Shown: piece after piece, positions 1 through 8,405 of the stretch | How the letters are laid out: each line of letters starts with the position of its first letter | Position numbering within the stretch: position 1 is the stretch's first letter | Assembly: GCF_900182785.1 (NCBI RefSeq) | Contig: NZ_FXTS01000003.1 | Span: 310,001 to 374,000 of the forward strand | Origin: Oceanospirillum linum | GTDB lineage: Bacteria > Pseudomonadota > Gammaproteobacteria > Pseudomonadales > Halomonadaceae | Length of the DNA: 64,000 nucleotides | Direction: 5' to 3' | Position numbers and translations under genes: made by a program | Notes under the pieces: model-generated | The model's input: only the letters and a program-made list of their open reading frames with translations | Told to the model about the DNA's origin: nothing | Database searches by the model: none

Positions 1-327
1 TGGAGAAGCAGGGATCTTACCCGCCCAGTAACCAGCCGTTGTATAGCCTGCATTAATTTTACCGCGGGAAACCGCATCCAGAATTTCAAATGGAGCCACC
101 AGCTTGCCCGGCTCATAGACTTTCATACGAATACTGTTATTGGAAACCAACTTCACTTGCTCAGCCACTTTAGGAATAGGTGAGCCAAGACCCGGCAGAC
201 TGGTAGCAAATGCCACCGGCACCTTCAGAAGAATTTTTTTATCAGCAGCCTGAGCGTCCAGCGCAATACCTGCCAGAGCAACAGAGACGGAAGCAGCTGT
301 CAGGGTGGTTTTCATTATTTTTTTCAT
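1..327 (-). CDS. dctP: TRAP transporter substrate-binding protein (DctP family), 5' part only
   Basis: Periplasmic solute-binding protein of a tripartite ATP-independent (TRAP) importer; only the first 109 codons lie in the window and the gene runs off the left edge. Residues 1-28 form a signal peptide (basic start, hydrophobic core, AQA|AD-type cleavage site). The mature start, with segments such as KVPVAFATSLPGLGSP, EPGKLVAPFEILDAVSRGK and NAGYTTAGYWAGK, resembles the DctP branch often annotated for mannitol/chloroaromatic or 2-oxo acid uptake. The start is the ATG at 327, preceded by a GGGA ribosome-binding site. It is divergent from pdhR-dctB-dctD. The substrate is not certain; a C4-dicarboxylate or a 2-oxo acid such as pyruvate are both possible. 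Confidence 0.85.
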   Translation of the reverse strand, partial: MKKIMKTTLTAASVSVALAGIALDAQAADKKILLKVPVAFATSLPGLGSPIPKVAEQVKLVSNNSIRMKVYEPGKLVAPFEILDAVSRGKINAGYTTAGYWAGKIPASP

Positions 328-455
328 GATCGATTCCCGAGCGTTTGGATTTGTTTATTGTTATTCAGTCACCGGAATACTCTGCCCTGCCTATAACAGC
401 AATCTAAGCTATTACAGCCAAGCACATGTTTCCGATAAATCCTCAACAGAATCAA

Positions 456-470
456 ATTGGTCAAACCAAT
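456..470. promoter_or_regulatory. PdhR-type operator, dctP-proximal
   Basis: ATTGGTCAAACCAAT matches the known E. coli PdhR consensus ATTGGT-N3-ACCAAT in all twelve specified positions. It lies 129 bp upstream of the dctP start codon. With a PdhR homologue encoded at 878, binding by that regulator is the simplest reading. Confidence 0.75.
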
Positions 471-746
471 TTACAAGACTCTGACAGCAAAGATAGAGAC
501 CTTCTCTGCCTCTTGTCAAATATCTTTGCACCACAATACAACCCATACCATCTGTTTTGCCCTGCAATGGTGCTAAAAGAAAGAAAAAAACAAAAATATT
601 CACCAGCACAGCTTCCAAATAGGCCTTATTAATACTTAATAACGACGACATACAGAAATATTCTCTTTTTTGACAATCCTGATCAGTAATGGGCTCTGTA
701 GCCAGTACAAACACCACATTTGACAGTTCTTGAGATTATAACTAGC

Positions 747-761
747 ATTGGTATTACCAAT
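747..761. promoter_or_regulatory. PdhR-type operator, pdhR-proximal
   Basis: ATTGGTATTACCAAT is a second perfect ATTGGT-N3-ACCAAT palindrome, 117 bp upstream of the GTG start of pdhR. Its position suggests autoregulation of pdhR-dctB-dctD, and with the site at 456-470 it could allow cooperative or looped repression of both divergent operons. Confidence 0.75.
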
Positions 762-877
762 TTCAATAAACTGTTTCAGAGCATAAAAGCAAGGCCGCTA
801 AACACCAGCTTGGATCACCCAGCAGCCTTTTATATTCATCCGCTGACTGCATAGCAGTCCATTTAGGTTTACCAATC

Positions 878-1651
878 GTGGAAAGCAGCAACTACCGCCG
901 GGTTAAACAACCCAAGATTTCTGACATCATCATGCAGCAACTGGAAAGCATGATTCTTGAAGGAACATTTAAACCGGGACAGAAGTTGCCACCGGAGCGG
1001 GAGCTTGCAACCCAGTTTGAAGTCTCACGCCCCTCCCTGCGTGAAGCCATTCAGAAACTGGTTGCCCGGGGCCTGCTATTCAGCCGTCATGGCGGTGGCA
1101 CCTATGTCTCCGAACAGCTGGGCACCTCCTTCACCGACCCTCTGCATGATCTGCTTAGTTCACACAACGAGTTTCTTTATGATCAGCTGGAGTTTCGCGA
1201 TGCCCTTGAGGGCATATCAGCCTACTACGCAGCCATGCGCAGCACCGACGCTGATAAAGAGATGCTGACCAAGCGTTTCAATAACCTCATGCAGGTTTAC
1301 GAAAAAAACGACCCGGTTCTCGAAGCAAAAGTCGATGCCGAGTTTCATATGGCAATTGCTGAAGCAGCCCACAATGTCGTATTGCTACACACTCTGCGGG
1401 GCCTGTTTAACATGCTGGAAAAAAGTATTGTCGCCAACCTGAAAAACCTGTTTGAAAGAAAAGAATCCCGCCCGGTTCTCCTCGATCAGCATAAAGCGAT
1501 GTACGATGCCATCATGGAAGGTAATCCGGAAAAAGCACGGGCTATGGCCCACGAACATCTGGTCTTTGTCGAGGACAGCCTGCTGGAAATGAGCCGCCAG
1601 GAAACCCGTGTTGAACGCTCTCTTCGTCGGGCACAAACCCAGCCGGTGTGA
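878..1651 (+). CDS. pdhR: GntR/FCD-family regulator, PdhR-like
   Basis: Transcriptional repressor of the FadR/FCD branch of the GntR family. Residues about 10-75 are a winged helix with the signature GQKLPPERELATQFEVSRPS, and about 85-235 are an FCD effector domain. Similarity to E. coli PdhR, the pyruvate-responsive repressor, runs through the whole protein (QPKISDIIMQQLE; SFTDPLHDLLSSH; DALEGISAYYAAMRSTDADK; EAAHNVVLLHTLRG; ERSLRR near the C-terminus). The start is a GTG with a weak ribosome-binding site. Its stop overlaps the dctB start, so it is cotranscribed with the two-component genes. The neighbouring operators fit PdhR exactly. The effector is inferred to be pyruvate or a related 2-oxo acid; LldR- or GlcC-like specificity is less likely. 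Confidence 0.88.
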   Translation: MESSNYRRVKQPKISDIIMQQLESMILEGTFKPGQKLPPERELATQFEVSRPSLREAIQKLVARGLLFSRHGGGTYVSEQLGTSFTDPLHDLLSSHNEFLYDQLEFRDALEGISAYYAAMRSTDADKEMLTKRFNNLMQVYEKNDPVLEAKVDAEFHMAIAEAAHNVVLLHTLRGLFNMLEKSIVANLKNLFERKESRPVLLDQHKAMYDAIMEGNPEKARAMAHEHLVFVEDSLLEMSRQETRVERSLRRAQTQPV

Positions 1652-3948
1652 CAATGGCGCCTACAGTTCTGACAGACTCTAACGACGGTCATAGCTTGCT
1701 CAGCAGTCTGGGCATGTTGTTGCTGTTTGTTTTTATTATCTGGCAGGTTGCAGCCTGGACAGAACACTATGAATTGAGCCAGCTGGAGTCTCAGGCCAGT
1801 AATGAGCTGACCCTGAATATCGCCAGCCTCAGGGGCAAGCTTGATAAATATGAATTTCTGCCAGAAATTCTGGTGAATAAACAGAACCTTGCGGGGGTCC
1901 TAAGGGAGCCCAAGCCTGACAGTATTCAGCAGCTCAACGCCATTCTGAAAAACTTCAAGCAGATCACAGATGTCTCCGATATCTACCTGTTAGATGAAAA
2001 AGGCACCACCATCGCCGCCAGCAACTGGCAAAACCCCAAAAGCTTTATTGGCCAGAATTTCAGCTACCGCCCCTACTACCAGCAAGCAATCCGAGGACAA
2101 TCCGGGCGCTTCTACGGCCTTGGCACAACATCAGGCGAGCGAGGGTATTACTTTTCTTACCCGGTATTCAGCGGGCCATCTCCGATCGGTGTTCTTGTGG
2201 TCAAAATTGTGGTTAAAAACCTCGAAATACCCTGGAAAGACCCGAGAACAGAATTTATTGTGACAGATCCGGACGGCATCATCTTTATCACCAGCCGCCG
2301 GGAGTGGCTACTGCACAGCATACACAACCTCAGTAATCATGACCTGGAGCGGATTCACACATCAAAACGCTACGGGGAACGGGATATAAAACCGCTGGCT
2401 TACCGGGTCGCACAGACTTTTGGTGAAGGTATGCTGGTTAAAATCGCATCAGACAAGGATACTGATAACATACAGGTCAATACATACCTGCAGTTTAGTC
2501 GGGCTATGCCGAATGCCGGGTGGCATCTGCACATTCTGAAAAACACCCAAAATGTCCGCACTGAAATTCTGAAAAACAGCCTGCTTGCTGCAGGTATTTA
2601 TATGGTGCTGGTATTACTAACGCTGTATAGCCTGCAGCGCCAGCGCATCCAACGTGAAAGAGTACGTCACGACCGGGAAACCAAAAAAGCACTTGAGGCA
2701 AACGAAGCCCGTATCCGCGCCATTCTGGATAATACCAAAGCGGGCATTATTACCATGGATCGTGCTGGCAGGGTTGATTACATCAATCCAACCGCCGAAG
2801 TCCTTTTTGGCTACCAGCTCCATGAGTTACACGGCCATAATTTTAGCGATCTGATCCATCACCATCACAAACAGCACTGTCAGCAGGCTCTTGTGGAAGC
2901 TAACAGCCATCCTATTGAAGTACAGGGTTTACGCAAAGATCGTCAGACGGTCCCCGTAGAGATCATCATCAGCATGATGGGGCGCAGCCAGGGATCAGAC
3001 TATATGATCACCCTGCACGATATCACTGAGAGAAAGCAGCATGAGGAGGCTCTTCAGGCCGCTTACGATGAGATGGAAAGCCGGGTTGTTGAGCGAACCC
3101 TGGACCTGACTGAAACTAACGACAGACTCAAGCAAGAGATTGAGCAGCACCGCCACACCGCAGAAACCCTGCAAAAAACGCAGGATGAGTTAATTCAGGC
3201 GGCGAAACTAGCGGTCCTTGGTCAGATGAGTGCCAGTATCAATCATGAGCTCAATCAGCCATTGGCCGCCATTCGGACCTATGCAGAAAACAGTGTAACC
3301 TTTATCCAACGCGACCAGCCCGATATGGCTCAGGGTAACCTTGAGCAAATTGTAGAACTGACAGATCGTATGGCAACCATCAGCGCCCAGCTGAAACTCT
3401 TTGCCCGAAAGAGTGAAGGCCAGCTGGCTATTGTCTCAGTGCAGGCAACCATTCAATATGCACTGCGGCTGTTCAGGCCTCAACTGGAAAAAGAGCAGAT
3501 TACACTCAATATTACCCTTCCTGATCAGGATCTTTTTGTCCGGGCCGATGCTGTTCGCCTTGAGCAGGTGATCGTTAACCTCATCAGTAATGCACTGCTT
3601 GCCGTATCCGGACGCCAGGAGAAGTTAATCATCGTCAGCCTGAAGCAGGTTCAGCGAGATAGTAACCGTCAGGTTATTATTGATGTCGCTGACAGCGGTG
3701 CGGGTATTACATCTAAAAATCTGCGTCAGATTTTCAACCCCTTTTTTAGTACGCGGGAAGGTGGCAAAGGCCTGGGACTCGGCCTATCCATTTCCTACCG
3801 GATCATCAGCGATTTTGGTGGTAGTATTACCGCATTTAATCGTCCGGAAGGTGGAGCGACTCTGAGAATTACTCTGCCCATTGCTGAAGCCGCCGAGGTC
3901 AACAGCAGGCCGTCGGTCGGTCTCCCGGAAAAAACTTCCTATCGATAG
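1648..3948 (+). CDS. dctB: C4-dicarboxylate transport sensor histidine kinase DctB
   Basis: Membrane sensor kinase pairing with DctD downstream. In order: transmembrane helix about 14-34, a large periplasmic double-Cache/PAS-like sensor to about 305, second helix about 311-331, a cytoplasmic PAS domain about 350-470, a coiled linker, the HisKA box with phospho-acceptor His533 (ASINHELNQPLAA), and a HATPase with N box VNLISNALLAV and G box GKGLGLGLS near 706-714. Of the usual DctB plan, the internal PAS domain is an addition. The start codon is GTG at 1648, whose bases overlap the pdhR stop; an ATG at 1654 is the alternative. Translational coupling to pdhR is likely. The nearby TRAP operon is the expected target. 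Confidence 0.9.
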   Translation: MTMAPTVLTDSNDGHSLLSSLGMLLLFVFIIWQVAAWTEHYELSQLESQASNELTLNIASLRGKLDKYEFLPEILVNKQNLAGVLREPKPDSIQQLNAILKNFKQITDVSDIYLLDEKGTTIAASNWQNPKSFIGQNFSYRPYYQQAIRGQSGRFYGLGTTSGERGYYFSYPVFSGPSPIGVLVVKIVVKNLEIPWKDPRTEFIVTDPDGIIFITSRREWLLHSIHNLSNHDLERIHTSKRYGERDIKPLAYRVAQTFGEGMLVKIASDKDTDNIQVNTYLQFSRAMPNAGWHLHILKNTQNVRTEILKNSLLAAGIYMVLVLLTLYSLQRQRIQRERVRHDRETKKALEANEARIRAILDNTKAGIITMDRAGRVDYINPTAEVLFGYQLHELHGHNFSDLIHHHHKQHCQQALVEANSHPIEVQGLRKDRQTVPVEIIISMMGRSQGSDYMITLHDITERKQHEEALQAAYDEMESRVVERTLDLTETNDRLKQEIEQHRHTAETLQKTQDELIQAAKLAVLGQMSASINHELNQPLAAIRTYAENSVTFIQRDQPDMAQGNLEQIVELTDRMATISAQLKLFARKSEGQLAIVSVQATIQYALRLFRPQLEKEQITLNITLPDQDLFVRADAVRLEQVIVNLISNALLAVSGRQEKLIIVSLKQVQRDSNRQVIIDVADSGAGITSKNLRQIFNPFFSTREGGKGLGLGLSISYRIISDFGGSITAFNRPEGGATLRITLPIAEAAEVNSRPSVGLPEKTSYR

Positions 3949-3961
3949 CAGCGAGAATTCT

Positions 3962-5320
3962 ATGAGCCAGGCATCCGGCGTTTTTGTGATTGATGACGAA
4001 AAACATCTTCGGATAACAGTGGCTCAGACTCTTTCTCTGGCAGGCTATACGCCTAAAAGCTTCGATAATGCGGAGCATGCCCTGCAGCAACTGGCACCGG
4101 ACTGGGATGGCGTCATCATCTCAGATATTCGCATGCCAGGTATGGACGGCCTTGAGTTTATGCGTGAAGCCCTGCGTATTGACCGCGACATTCCCATTAT
4201 TCTGATCTCAGGCCATGGAGACATCTCTATGGCCGTCAATGCGATCCGGGAAGGCGCGTATGACTTTCTTGAAAAACCCTTTTCCAATGAGTTGCTGCTG
4301 GATGTGGTAAAACGGGCAGAAGAGAAACGCCGCCTGACTCTGGAGAACCGTCAGCTTAAGCAGGATCTGGAAGTGCATAGCGCTCCCGGCCCTCGCATCA
4401 TTGGCAAAACCCGTAGCATGCAACAACTGTTGCGTATGGTCGGTCAGATTGCTCCACTGCAAACTGACGTTCTGCTGTTTGGCGAAACCGGTGCCGGGAA
4501 GGATCAGATCGCCCGCTTTATGCACGAACACAGCCCCCGTCAGGGCAAAAACTATGTCGCCATCAACTGTGGTGCCGTACCGGAATCCATTATCGAATCT
4601 GAACTATTCGGCCATGAACCCGGTGCCTTTACCGGTGCTCAGAAACGCCGCATCGGCAAGTTCGAACATGCTAACGGCGGCACCCTGTTTTTGGATGAGA
4701 TTGAAAGCATGCCACTGTCACTGCAGGTCAAGCTCCTGCGGGTCCTGCAGGAACGCTGCATTGAACGGCTGGGCAGTAATGAACTGATCCCTCTGGATAT
4801 CCGGGTGATCGCAGCCACAAAGGTAGACCTGAAGCAGGCTGCAGAAGAGGGCCATTTCAGGGAAGATCTCTACTATCGCCTCAATGTTGTTACTCTGGAG
4901 ATTCCACCACTGCGGGAGCGAATGGAAGATATTCCTCTGCTGTTCCAACACTTTGTCCTGATCGCATCCAACCGGGTTAGCCGGGAAGCTCCTCCCCTGG
5001 ATGGAGGCTATATCTCAGTGCTGATGAGCCATAACTGGCCAGGTAACGTGCGGGAGCTGCGTAATCTGGCGGAGCGTTATGTTCTGCTGGGTGAAACCTG
5101 TGACTACAATCTGGAACAGCTGATGTTCGGAGAGGAGTCCACCGCCCCTCTGACCCTGCCACAGCAGGTTGAGATGTTTGAACGCAGCCTGATTGAGCAG
5201 GAGCTTGCCCGCCAGAAGGGCTCCATCAAGCTCACCATGGAGGCCCTTGGTCTGCCCCGTAAAACCCTGTACGACAAACTAAAAAAATATGGCCTGAAAC
5301 GGGATGACTTTACCGGCTGA
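3962..5320 (+). CDS. dctD: Sigma-54-dependent response regulator DctD
   Basis: NtrC-family activator, partner of DctB. Receiver domain 8-118 with phospho-acceptor Asp55 (SDIRMPGMDG); AAA+ domain about 140-370 with Walker A GETGAGKD at 174-181 and the sigma-54 contact loop GAFTGA at 221-226; C-terminal Fis-type helix-turn-helix about 410-450. All active motifs are intact. The ATG at 3962, 13 bp after the dctB stop, is preferred because the receiver domain begins just after it; an upstream in-frame start would add 27 residues that overlap dctB and look non-native. No sigma-54 promoter was found between dctP and pdhR, so its target site may lie elsewhere. Confidence 0.93.
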   Translation: MSQASGVFVIDDEKHLRITVAQTLSLAGYTPKSFDNAEHALQQLAPDWDGVIISDIRMPGMDGLEFMREALRIDRDIPIILISGHGDISMAVNAIREGAYDFLEKPFSNELLLDVVKRAEEKRRLTLENRQLKQDLEVHSAPGPRIIGKTRSMQQLLRMVGQIAPLQTDVLLFGETGAGKDQIARFMHEHSPRQGKNYVAINCGAVPESIIESELFGHEPGAFTGAQKRRIGKFEHANGGTLFLDEIESMPLSLQVKLLRVLQERCIERLGSNELIPLDIRVIAATKVDLKQAAEEGHFREDLYYRLNVVTLEIPPLRERMEDIPLLFQHFVLIASNRVSREAPPLDGGYISVLMSHNWPGNVRELRNLAERYVLLGETCDYNLEQLMFGEESTAPLTLPQQVEMFERSLIEQELARQKGSIKLTMEALGLPRKTLYDKLKKYGLKRDDFTG

Positions 5321-5365
5321 GCCTGCCAATAAAAAATGCAGGGAAATAACCGTGGTACTCTAAGT

Positions 5366-5395
5366 AGGGTGAGCCCGCTACGCTTACCCCACCCT
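5366..5395. repeat. Palindromic element after dctD
   Basis: GGGTGAGC (5367-5374) can pair with GCTTACCC (5382-5389, one G-T pair), and alternatively AGGGTG (5366-5371) with CACCCT (5390-5395). There is no T-run, so it is not a classic terminator. It resembles the short GTAGGGTG...CACCCT palindromes dispersed in many proteobacterial genomes. No second copy was noticed in this window. Confidence 0.4.
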
Positions 5396-5485
5396 GCTGC
5401 GCTGAAACAGATACCTCATTTGTCCGGTCAAACTGAAACCTGCTAATCTGCGTAGGAAGCCCCATCAAAACTACAGGGTTACTCT

Positions 5486-6553
5486 ATGTCATCATCTCAG
5501 TCTCAATCATCGTCATCACACACTCCGTCGGGTAGGTCATCAGCATCTTCCATCGCCATTATTGGAGCCGGTCTTGCAGGTTGTACGCTTGCCCGTCAGC
5601 TGGCCAATGCAGGCTGCTGTGTTGATATTTTTGAAAAAAGCCGCGGCACAGGAGGAAGGCTGGCCAGCAGCCGTGTTGGGGAAGAAACCGTCGACCTTGG
5701 CGCCAGCTGGCTGAAGTGGGAAGCCAGGCCTTCTGCTCATAACCTGCCTTTTAAGGATTGGCTCTCCGGCCTGGAATCGGAGGGGCTTCTTCACCTGTGG
5801 CAACCGATGACTCAGAATTTTCAGCGAGTCGCGCAGCCGGAGCGTAAGCGTTATGTGGGAAGCAACCGACTCAGTGCTCTGACCCGCTCGTTGATTGATC
5901 ACAAGAATATCAGGCTGCATAGTGGAGTTCGTGTCGAATCTGTTGATCCCCAAATAAGCGTCAAGGGTAACAGCCTACTGCTGACGGATACGGCCCATCG
6001 CACTCTTGGTGTGTTTGATCAGGTGGTGGTTGCCACACCTGCGCCCCAGGCTGTACCGCTACTTAAAGCAGAACCTGCGCTGCAGGCATTAGCCCAGAAG
6101 GTTCAGCCTGACGCCTGCTGGACTCTGGTACCGGGCTTTGAAGCGCCCCTAAGCACACCGATAGAGCTCTTTGAAGGCGACCACCCTATTCTACGTCGTG
6201 TCGTGCGGGATAGCCGGAAACCCGGACGTCACCCTGCAGAAGATACCTGGGTGATTCAGGCCAGAGCAGACTGGAGTCTGCAGATGGTGGATGATGAGAA
6301 AGAGCACGTACAGAAAGATCTGGAGCACGCCTTCCACCAGCTGATGCAGTCCCAGCCGGTTGCGGACAGTGCTCGCTGCCATCGCTGGCTATACAGCACC
6401 TGCACCAGCCTGAACCTGGACTCCGGCTTTCTGCATGACTCGCAGACCGGGCTTTCAGTTTGTGGCGACTGGCTGGCAGGATTCGGCTTTGAGGCCAGCT
6501 GGCAATCGGCCATGGCTTTGAGTCATGCCCTGTTGAGCACTCCGAATAAATAG
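5486..6553 (+). CDS. Renalase-like FAD/NAD(P)-dependent oxidoreductase
   Basis: 355-residue flavoprotein. After a Ser-rich start (residues 1-22) comes a Rossmann dinucleotide-binding motif, IAIIGAGLAGCTLARQL, then EKSRGTGGRLASSR, which is typical of the bacterial renalase/amine-oxidase-like group, and a C-terminal FAD contact region (GLSVCGDWLAGFGFEASWQS). Bacterial renalases oxidise off-pathway dihydro-pyridine isomers of NAD(P)H; that activity is plausible but not provable here. The start ATG follows an AGGG ribosome-binding site. It stands alone, convergent with ydjM downstream. No partner gene suggests its substrate. Confidence 0.75.
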   Translation: MSSSQSQSSSSHTPSGRSSASSIAIIGAGLAGCTLARQLANAGCCVDIFEKSRGTGGRLASSRVGEETVDLGASWLKWEARPSAHNLPFKDWLSGLESEGLLHLWQPMTQNFQRVAQPERKRYVGSNRLSALTRSLIDHKNIRLHSGVRVESVDPQISVKGNSLLLTDTAHRTLGVFDQVVVATPAPQAVPLLKAEPALQALAQKVQPDACWTLVPGFEAPLSTPIELFEGDHPILRRVVRDSRKPGRHPAEDTWVIQARADWSLQMVDDEKEHVQKDLEHAFHQLMQSQPVADSARCHRWLYSTCTSLNLDSGFLHDSQTGLSVCGDWLAGFGFEASWQSAMALSHALLSTPNK

Positions 6554-6574
6554 CATCATCCGAAGCTATATACC

Positions 6575-7264
6575 TTACCAGCTTTTCTGCCAGCTCCAGC
6601 GTACTCTGGGGTCTGTCATCAGATACCAGAGTTCAGTAATGGGGGGAGCTACCGTGGTAATCAGCCCCATCAGAAGGCTAAACATCAGGATGGTATTACC
6701 AATATTTTGGTAGTCGAACAACTTAAAAGCAGTGCCAAAAGAGCGCTTAATACGGGCATTAGTCAGATCCACGCTGTAGCACTCATCCAGTAACAGGTGA
6801 ATCAGATAGCCTATCAACAAACTGACACCCATCAGCCAGCTGACATCCTCCGATAAATCCACAGCCCGATAAGCCAGAAAGGCGGTAAAAACCGCAAACA
6901 GACAGCCAGCTAACAACGAATGGAAAATCCCCCTGTGCACGGTAAAGCGGGCAAAGATATACCAGACGCCATAACGTACCGCGATAAAACTGGTAGCCCC
7001 TGCCAGCCAAAGCCCAGCCAGGGGTACTTTATCTGCCAAAGCCACCACCGAAAGCACGGCTGCAATCCCACCCAATATTGAAAATAGTGCCCGCACCACA
7101 TTGGAGTGATCAGAATCAATATCCGGTAAAATGCCACCAATCATCACCAGACACCAACCGGCAATCGCTTCATTCAGCGACATCAGACCAGTCACTAATG
7201 CACCGGATAAAACAAAACCACCACCCAGAGCCGCCCCTCCAAGATGGGTTTGAAAATTTGCCAT
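6575..7264 (-). CDS. YdjM/DUF457 membrane-bound metal-dependent hydrolase family
   Basis: 229 residues with several hydrophobic segments (about 15-45, 65-90, 115-135, 150-165, 190-210). The family marks are the N-terminal FQTHLGGAALGG, the acidic GGILPDIDSDHSN and the basic FTVHRGIFHSLLAG, which carry the His/Asp residues proposed to bind metal in the YdjM/DUF457 family. In E. coli ydjM is a LexA-regulated SOS gene; a CTG-N10-CAG palindrome lies upstream here (7357-7376). The biochemical role of the family is not established. The start ATG is at 7264; transcription converges on the renalase-like gene. Confidence 0.8.
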   Translation of the reverse strand: MANFQTHLGGAALGGGFVLSGALVTGLMSLNEAIAGWCLVMIGGILPDIDSDHSNVVRALFSILGGIAAVLSVVALADKVPLAGLWLAGATSFIAVRYGVWYIFARFTVHRGIFHSLLAGCLFAVFTAFLAYRAVDLSEDVSWLMGVSLLIGYLIHLLLDECYSVDLTNARIKRSFGTAFKLFDYQNIGNTILMFSLLMGLITTVAPPITELWYLMTDPRVRWSWQKSW

Positions 7265-7356
7265 AAATCACACCCGGAAAAATAATAGAAATAACGACAT
7301 CAACTAATAGGCAAAGTAAGTAAAAACAAAAACTTAGCGCTTAAAAGCATAACGAT

Positions 7357-7376
7357 TACTGGAAATAAAACCAGTA
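7357..7376. promoter_or_regulatory. Possible LexA-like (SOS) box upstream of ydjM
   Basis: TACTGGAAATAAAACCAGTA keeps the CTG-N10-CAG frame and the flanking TA...TA of gammaproteobacterial SOS boxes, in an AT-rich spacer. The normally conserved T after CTG is a G, so the match is imperfect. It lies 93 bp upstream of the ydjM-like start codon. Confidence 0.35.
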
Positions 7377-7535
7377 ATAAATCCAGTGGTTTTCTGAAAA
7401 TATGAGACAGGAACCCGGTGATCCGGGCTATCAAATAGAGGGGCCTGACCGGTCTTAAAGCCAAGAGGGAAGCATAAAAAGAGAGTACAGAGCCTGAGCT
7501 TTAATAAGCCCAGACCTGATGGGAAAGCAAAGCGG

Positions 7536-8360
7536 TCAGGCGGGTTTAACGTGTAACTCGAACAGATCCGGGTCCAGCCAGATATTGGCCTGTTTTACTT
7601 TTTTATAGCGCAGATCGACAGAAAGCAGTTGCTTTAGCTGTTTACGGTCATCCGCCGAGGCATTACAACCCGTGATCACCTTTTTGACCAAACCTGGAGG
7701 AAAATTAAACAGAAAAAATTCCTGATTACTGGTATTAGCCACTTTATCAGCTGCTTCCTTAGGCCGAACCAGACGCACTTCCTGCTCAAAGCTCCAGCCC
7801 TCGCCCCGATAAAACAGAGAAGGAAAAGGCTGTACCCGGGCTTTCACTGAGGGCCGCTCATTGGAATAGGTAACAGGGCGCAATACTTGTGGCTGCTCTT
7901 TGTGTTTCGGGTGCATAAAGTAGCTATGACCGCCATCCAGCTCGATAACAAAACCTTTATAGTTATCACAATAGCGCTCCCATAATACCGGGTTGTCCGG
8001 CGCTTTAAAAAAACGACACAGTGCTAAAGATTGCAGCTTTTTCGGGTCCGGCAACTTTTTGACTTTCGGTTGCTGGCGTTGTCGCATCTGCTTTTCAATA
8101 GCTGGGCGCTTTTTAGCGGCTTGTTCACAGAAATACTCCTCTGTGACTAACGCCTGCATATGCTTTGGCAGTGCTGAGTACTGACGGCGTAACTCTGTCT
8201 GGAAATCGTCATTACTGATTGGGGTCTGATCCGGTGCCTTGCGTACAGACGGACGGTTAATCTCAAATGGATCCTGACGCTCCACAGCTCCGGTAAAGTG
8301 CAGGCGATTATTGCGCAGTACATCAAGATGGCGGAAAGAGAGGTAAAGATAGAGCTTCAT
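7536..8360 (-). CDS. DUF2971 family protein
   Basis: 274-residue soluble protein of unknown function. The central LWERYCDNYKGFVIELDGG corresponds to the DUF2971 hallmark (Trp...Tyr...His/Asn-Lys-Gly-Phe), and EGWSFEQEVRLVRPKEA is the second conserved block. The N-terminal region (YLYLSFRHLDVLRNNRLHF) fits the usual start of these proteins, which begin with a short strand-helix module. DUF2971 genes often lie in variable genomic regions, some near defence genes; nothing around this copy indicates such a role. It is separated from ydjM by 271 bp that contain a small CCCGG-TGAT-CCGGG hairpin and the SOS-like box. Confidence 0.7.
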   Translation of the reverse strand: MKLYLYLSFRHLDVLRNNRLHFTGAVERQDPFEINRPSVRKAPDQTPISNDDFQTELRRQYSALPKHMQALVTEEYFCEQAAKKRPAIEKQMRQRQQPKVKKLPDPKKLQSLALCRFFKAPDNPVLWERYCDNYKGFVIELDGGHSYFMHPKHKEQPQVLRPVTYSNERPSVKARVQPFPSLFYRGEGWSFEQEVRLVRPKEAADKVANTSNQEFFLFNFPPGLVKKVITGCNASADDRKQLKQLLSVDLRYKKVKQANIWLDPDLFELHVKPA

Positions 8361-8405
8361 AGCGTGTTGTCGTCCCGGAGATACTAAGTCAGAGTGCCAT
8401 CAGAC

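Larger units (their letters stand above)
328..877. other. Divergent control region between dctP and pdhR
   Basis: A 550-bp AT-rich stretch without a credible gene. It separates the leftward TRAP operon from the rightward pdhR-dctB-dctD operon and contains two perfect PdhR-type palindromes, at 456-470 and 747-761, one placed roughly 120-130 bp upstream of each start codon. I looked for a sigma-54 promoter (GG-N10-GC) on both strands because DctD is a sigma-54 activator, but found no convincing match. No strong sigma-70 promoter could be assigned either. Confidence 0.7.

Noticed and set aside
412..717. 101-residue open frame on the minus strand between dctP and pdhR
   Set aside because: It has no ribosome-binding site, overlaps a perfect PdhR operator and its product has no family-like pattern.
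328..877. Sigma-54 promoter for dctP or pdhR
   Set aside because: Only weak partial matches; none keeps GG-N10-GC with consensus flanks. One (TGGTAATACCAATGC) coincides with the PdhR palindrome.
3881..3961. Upstream start for dctD
   Set aside because: The extra 27 residues overlap dctB and match no receiver domain start; ATG at 3962 fits the family.
6689..6703. GATGGTATTACCAAT, close to the PdhR operator
   Set aside because: It lies inside the ydjM-like coding sequence, has one mismatch and is far from any promoter.
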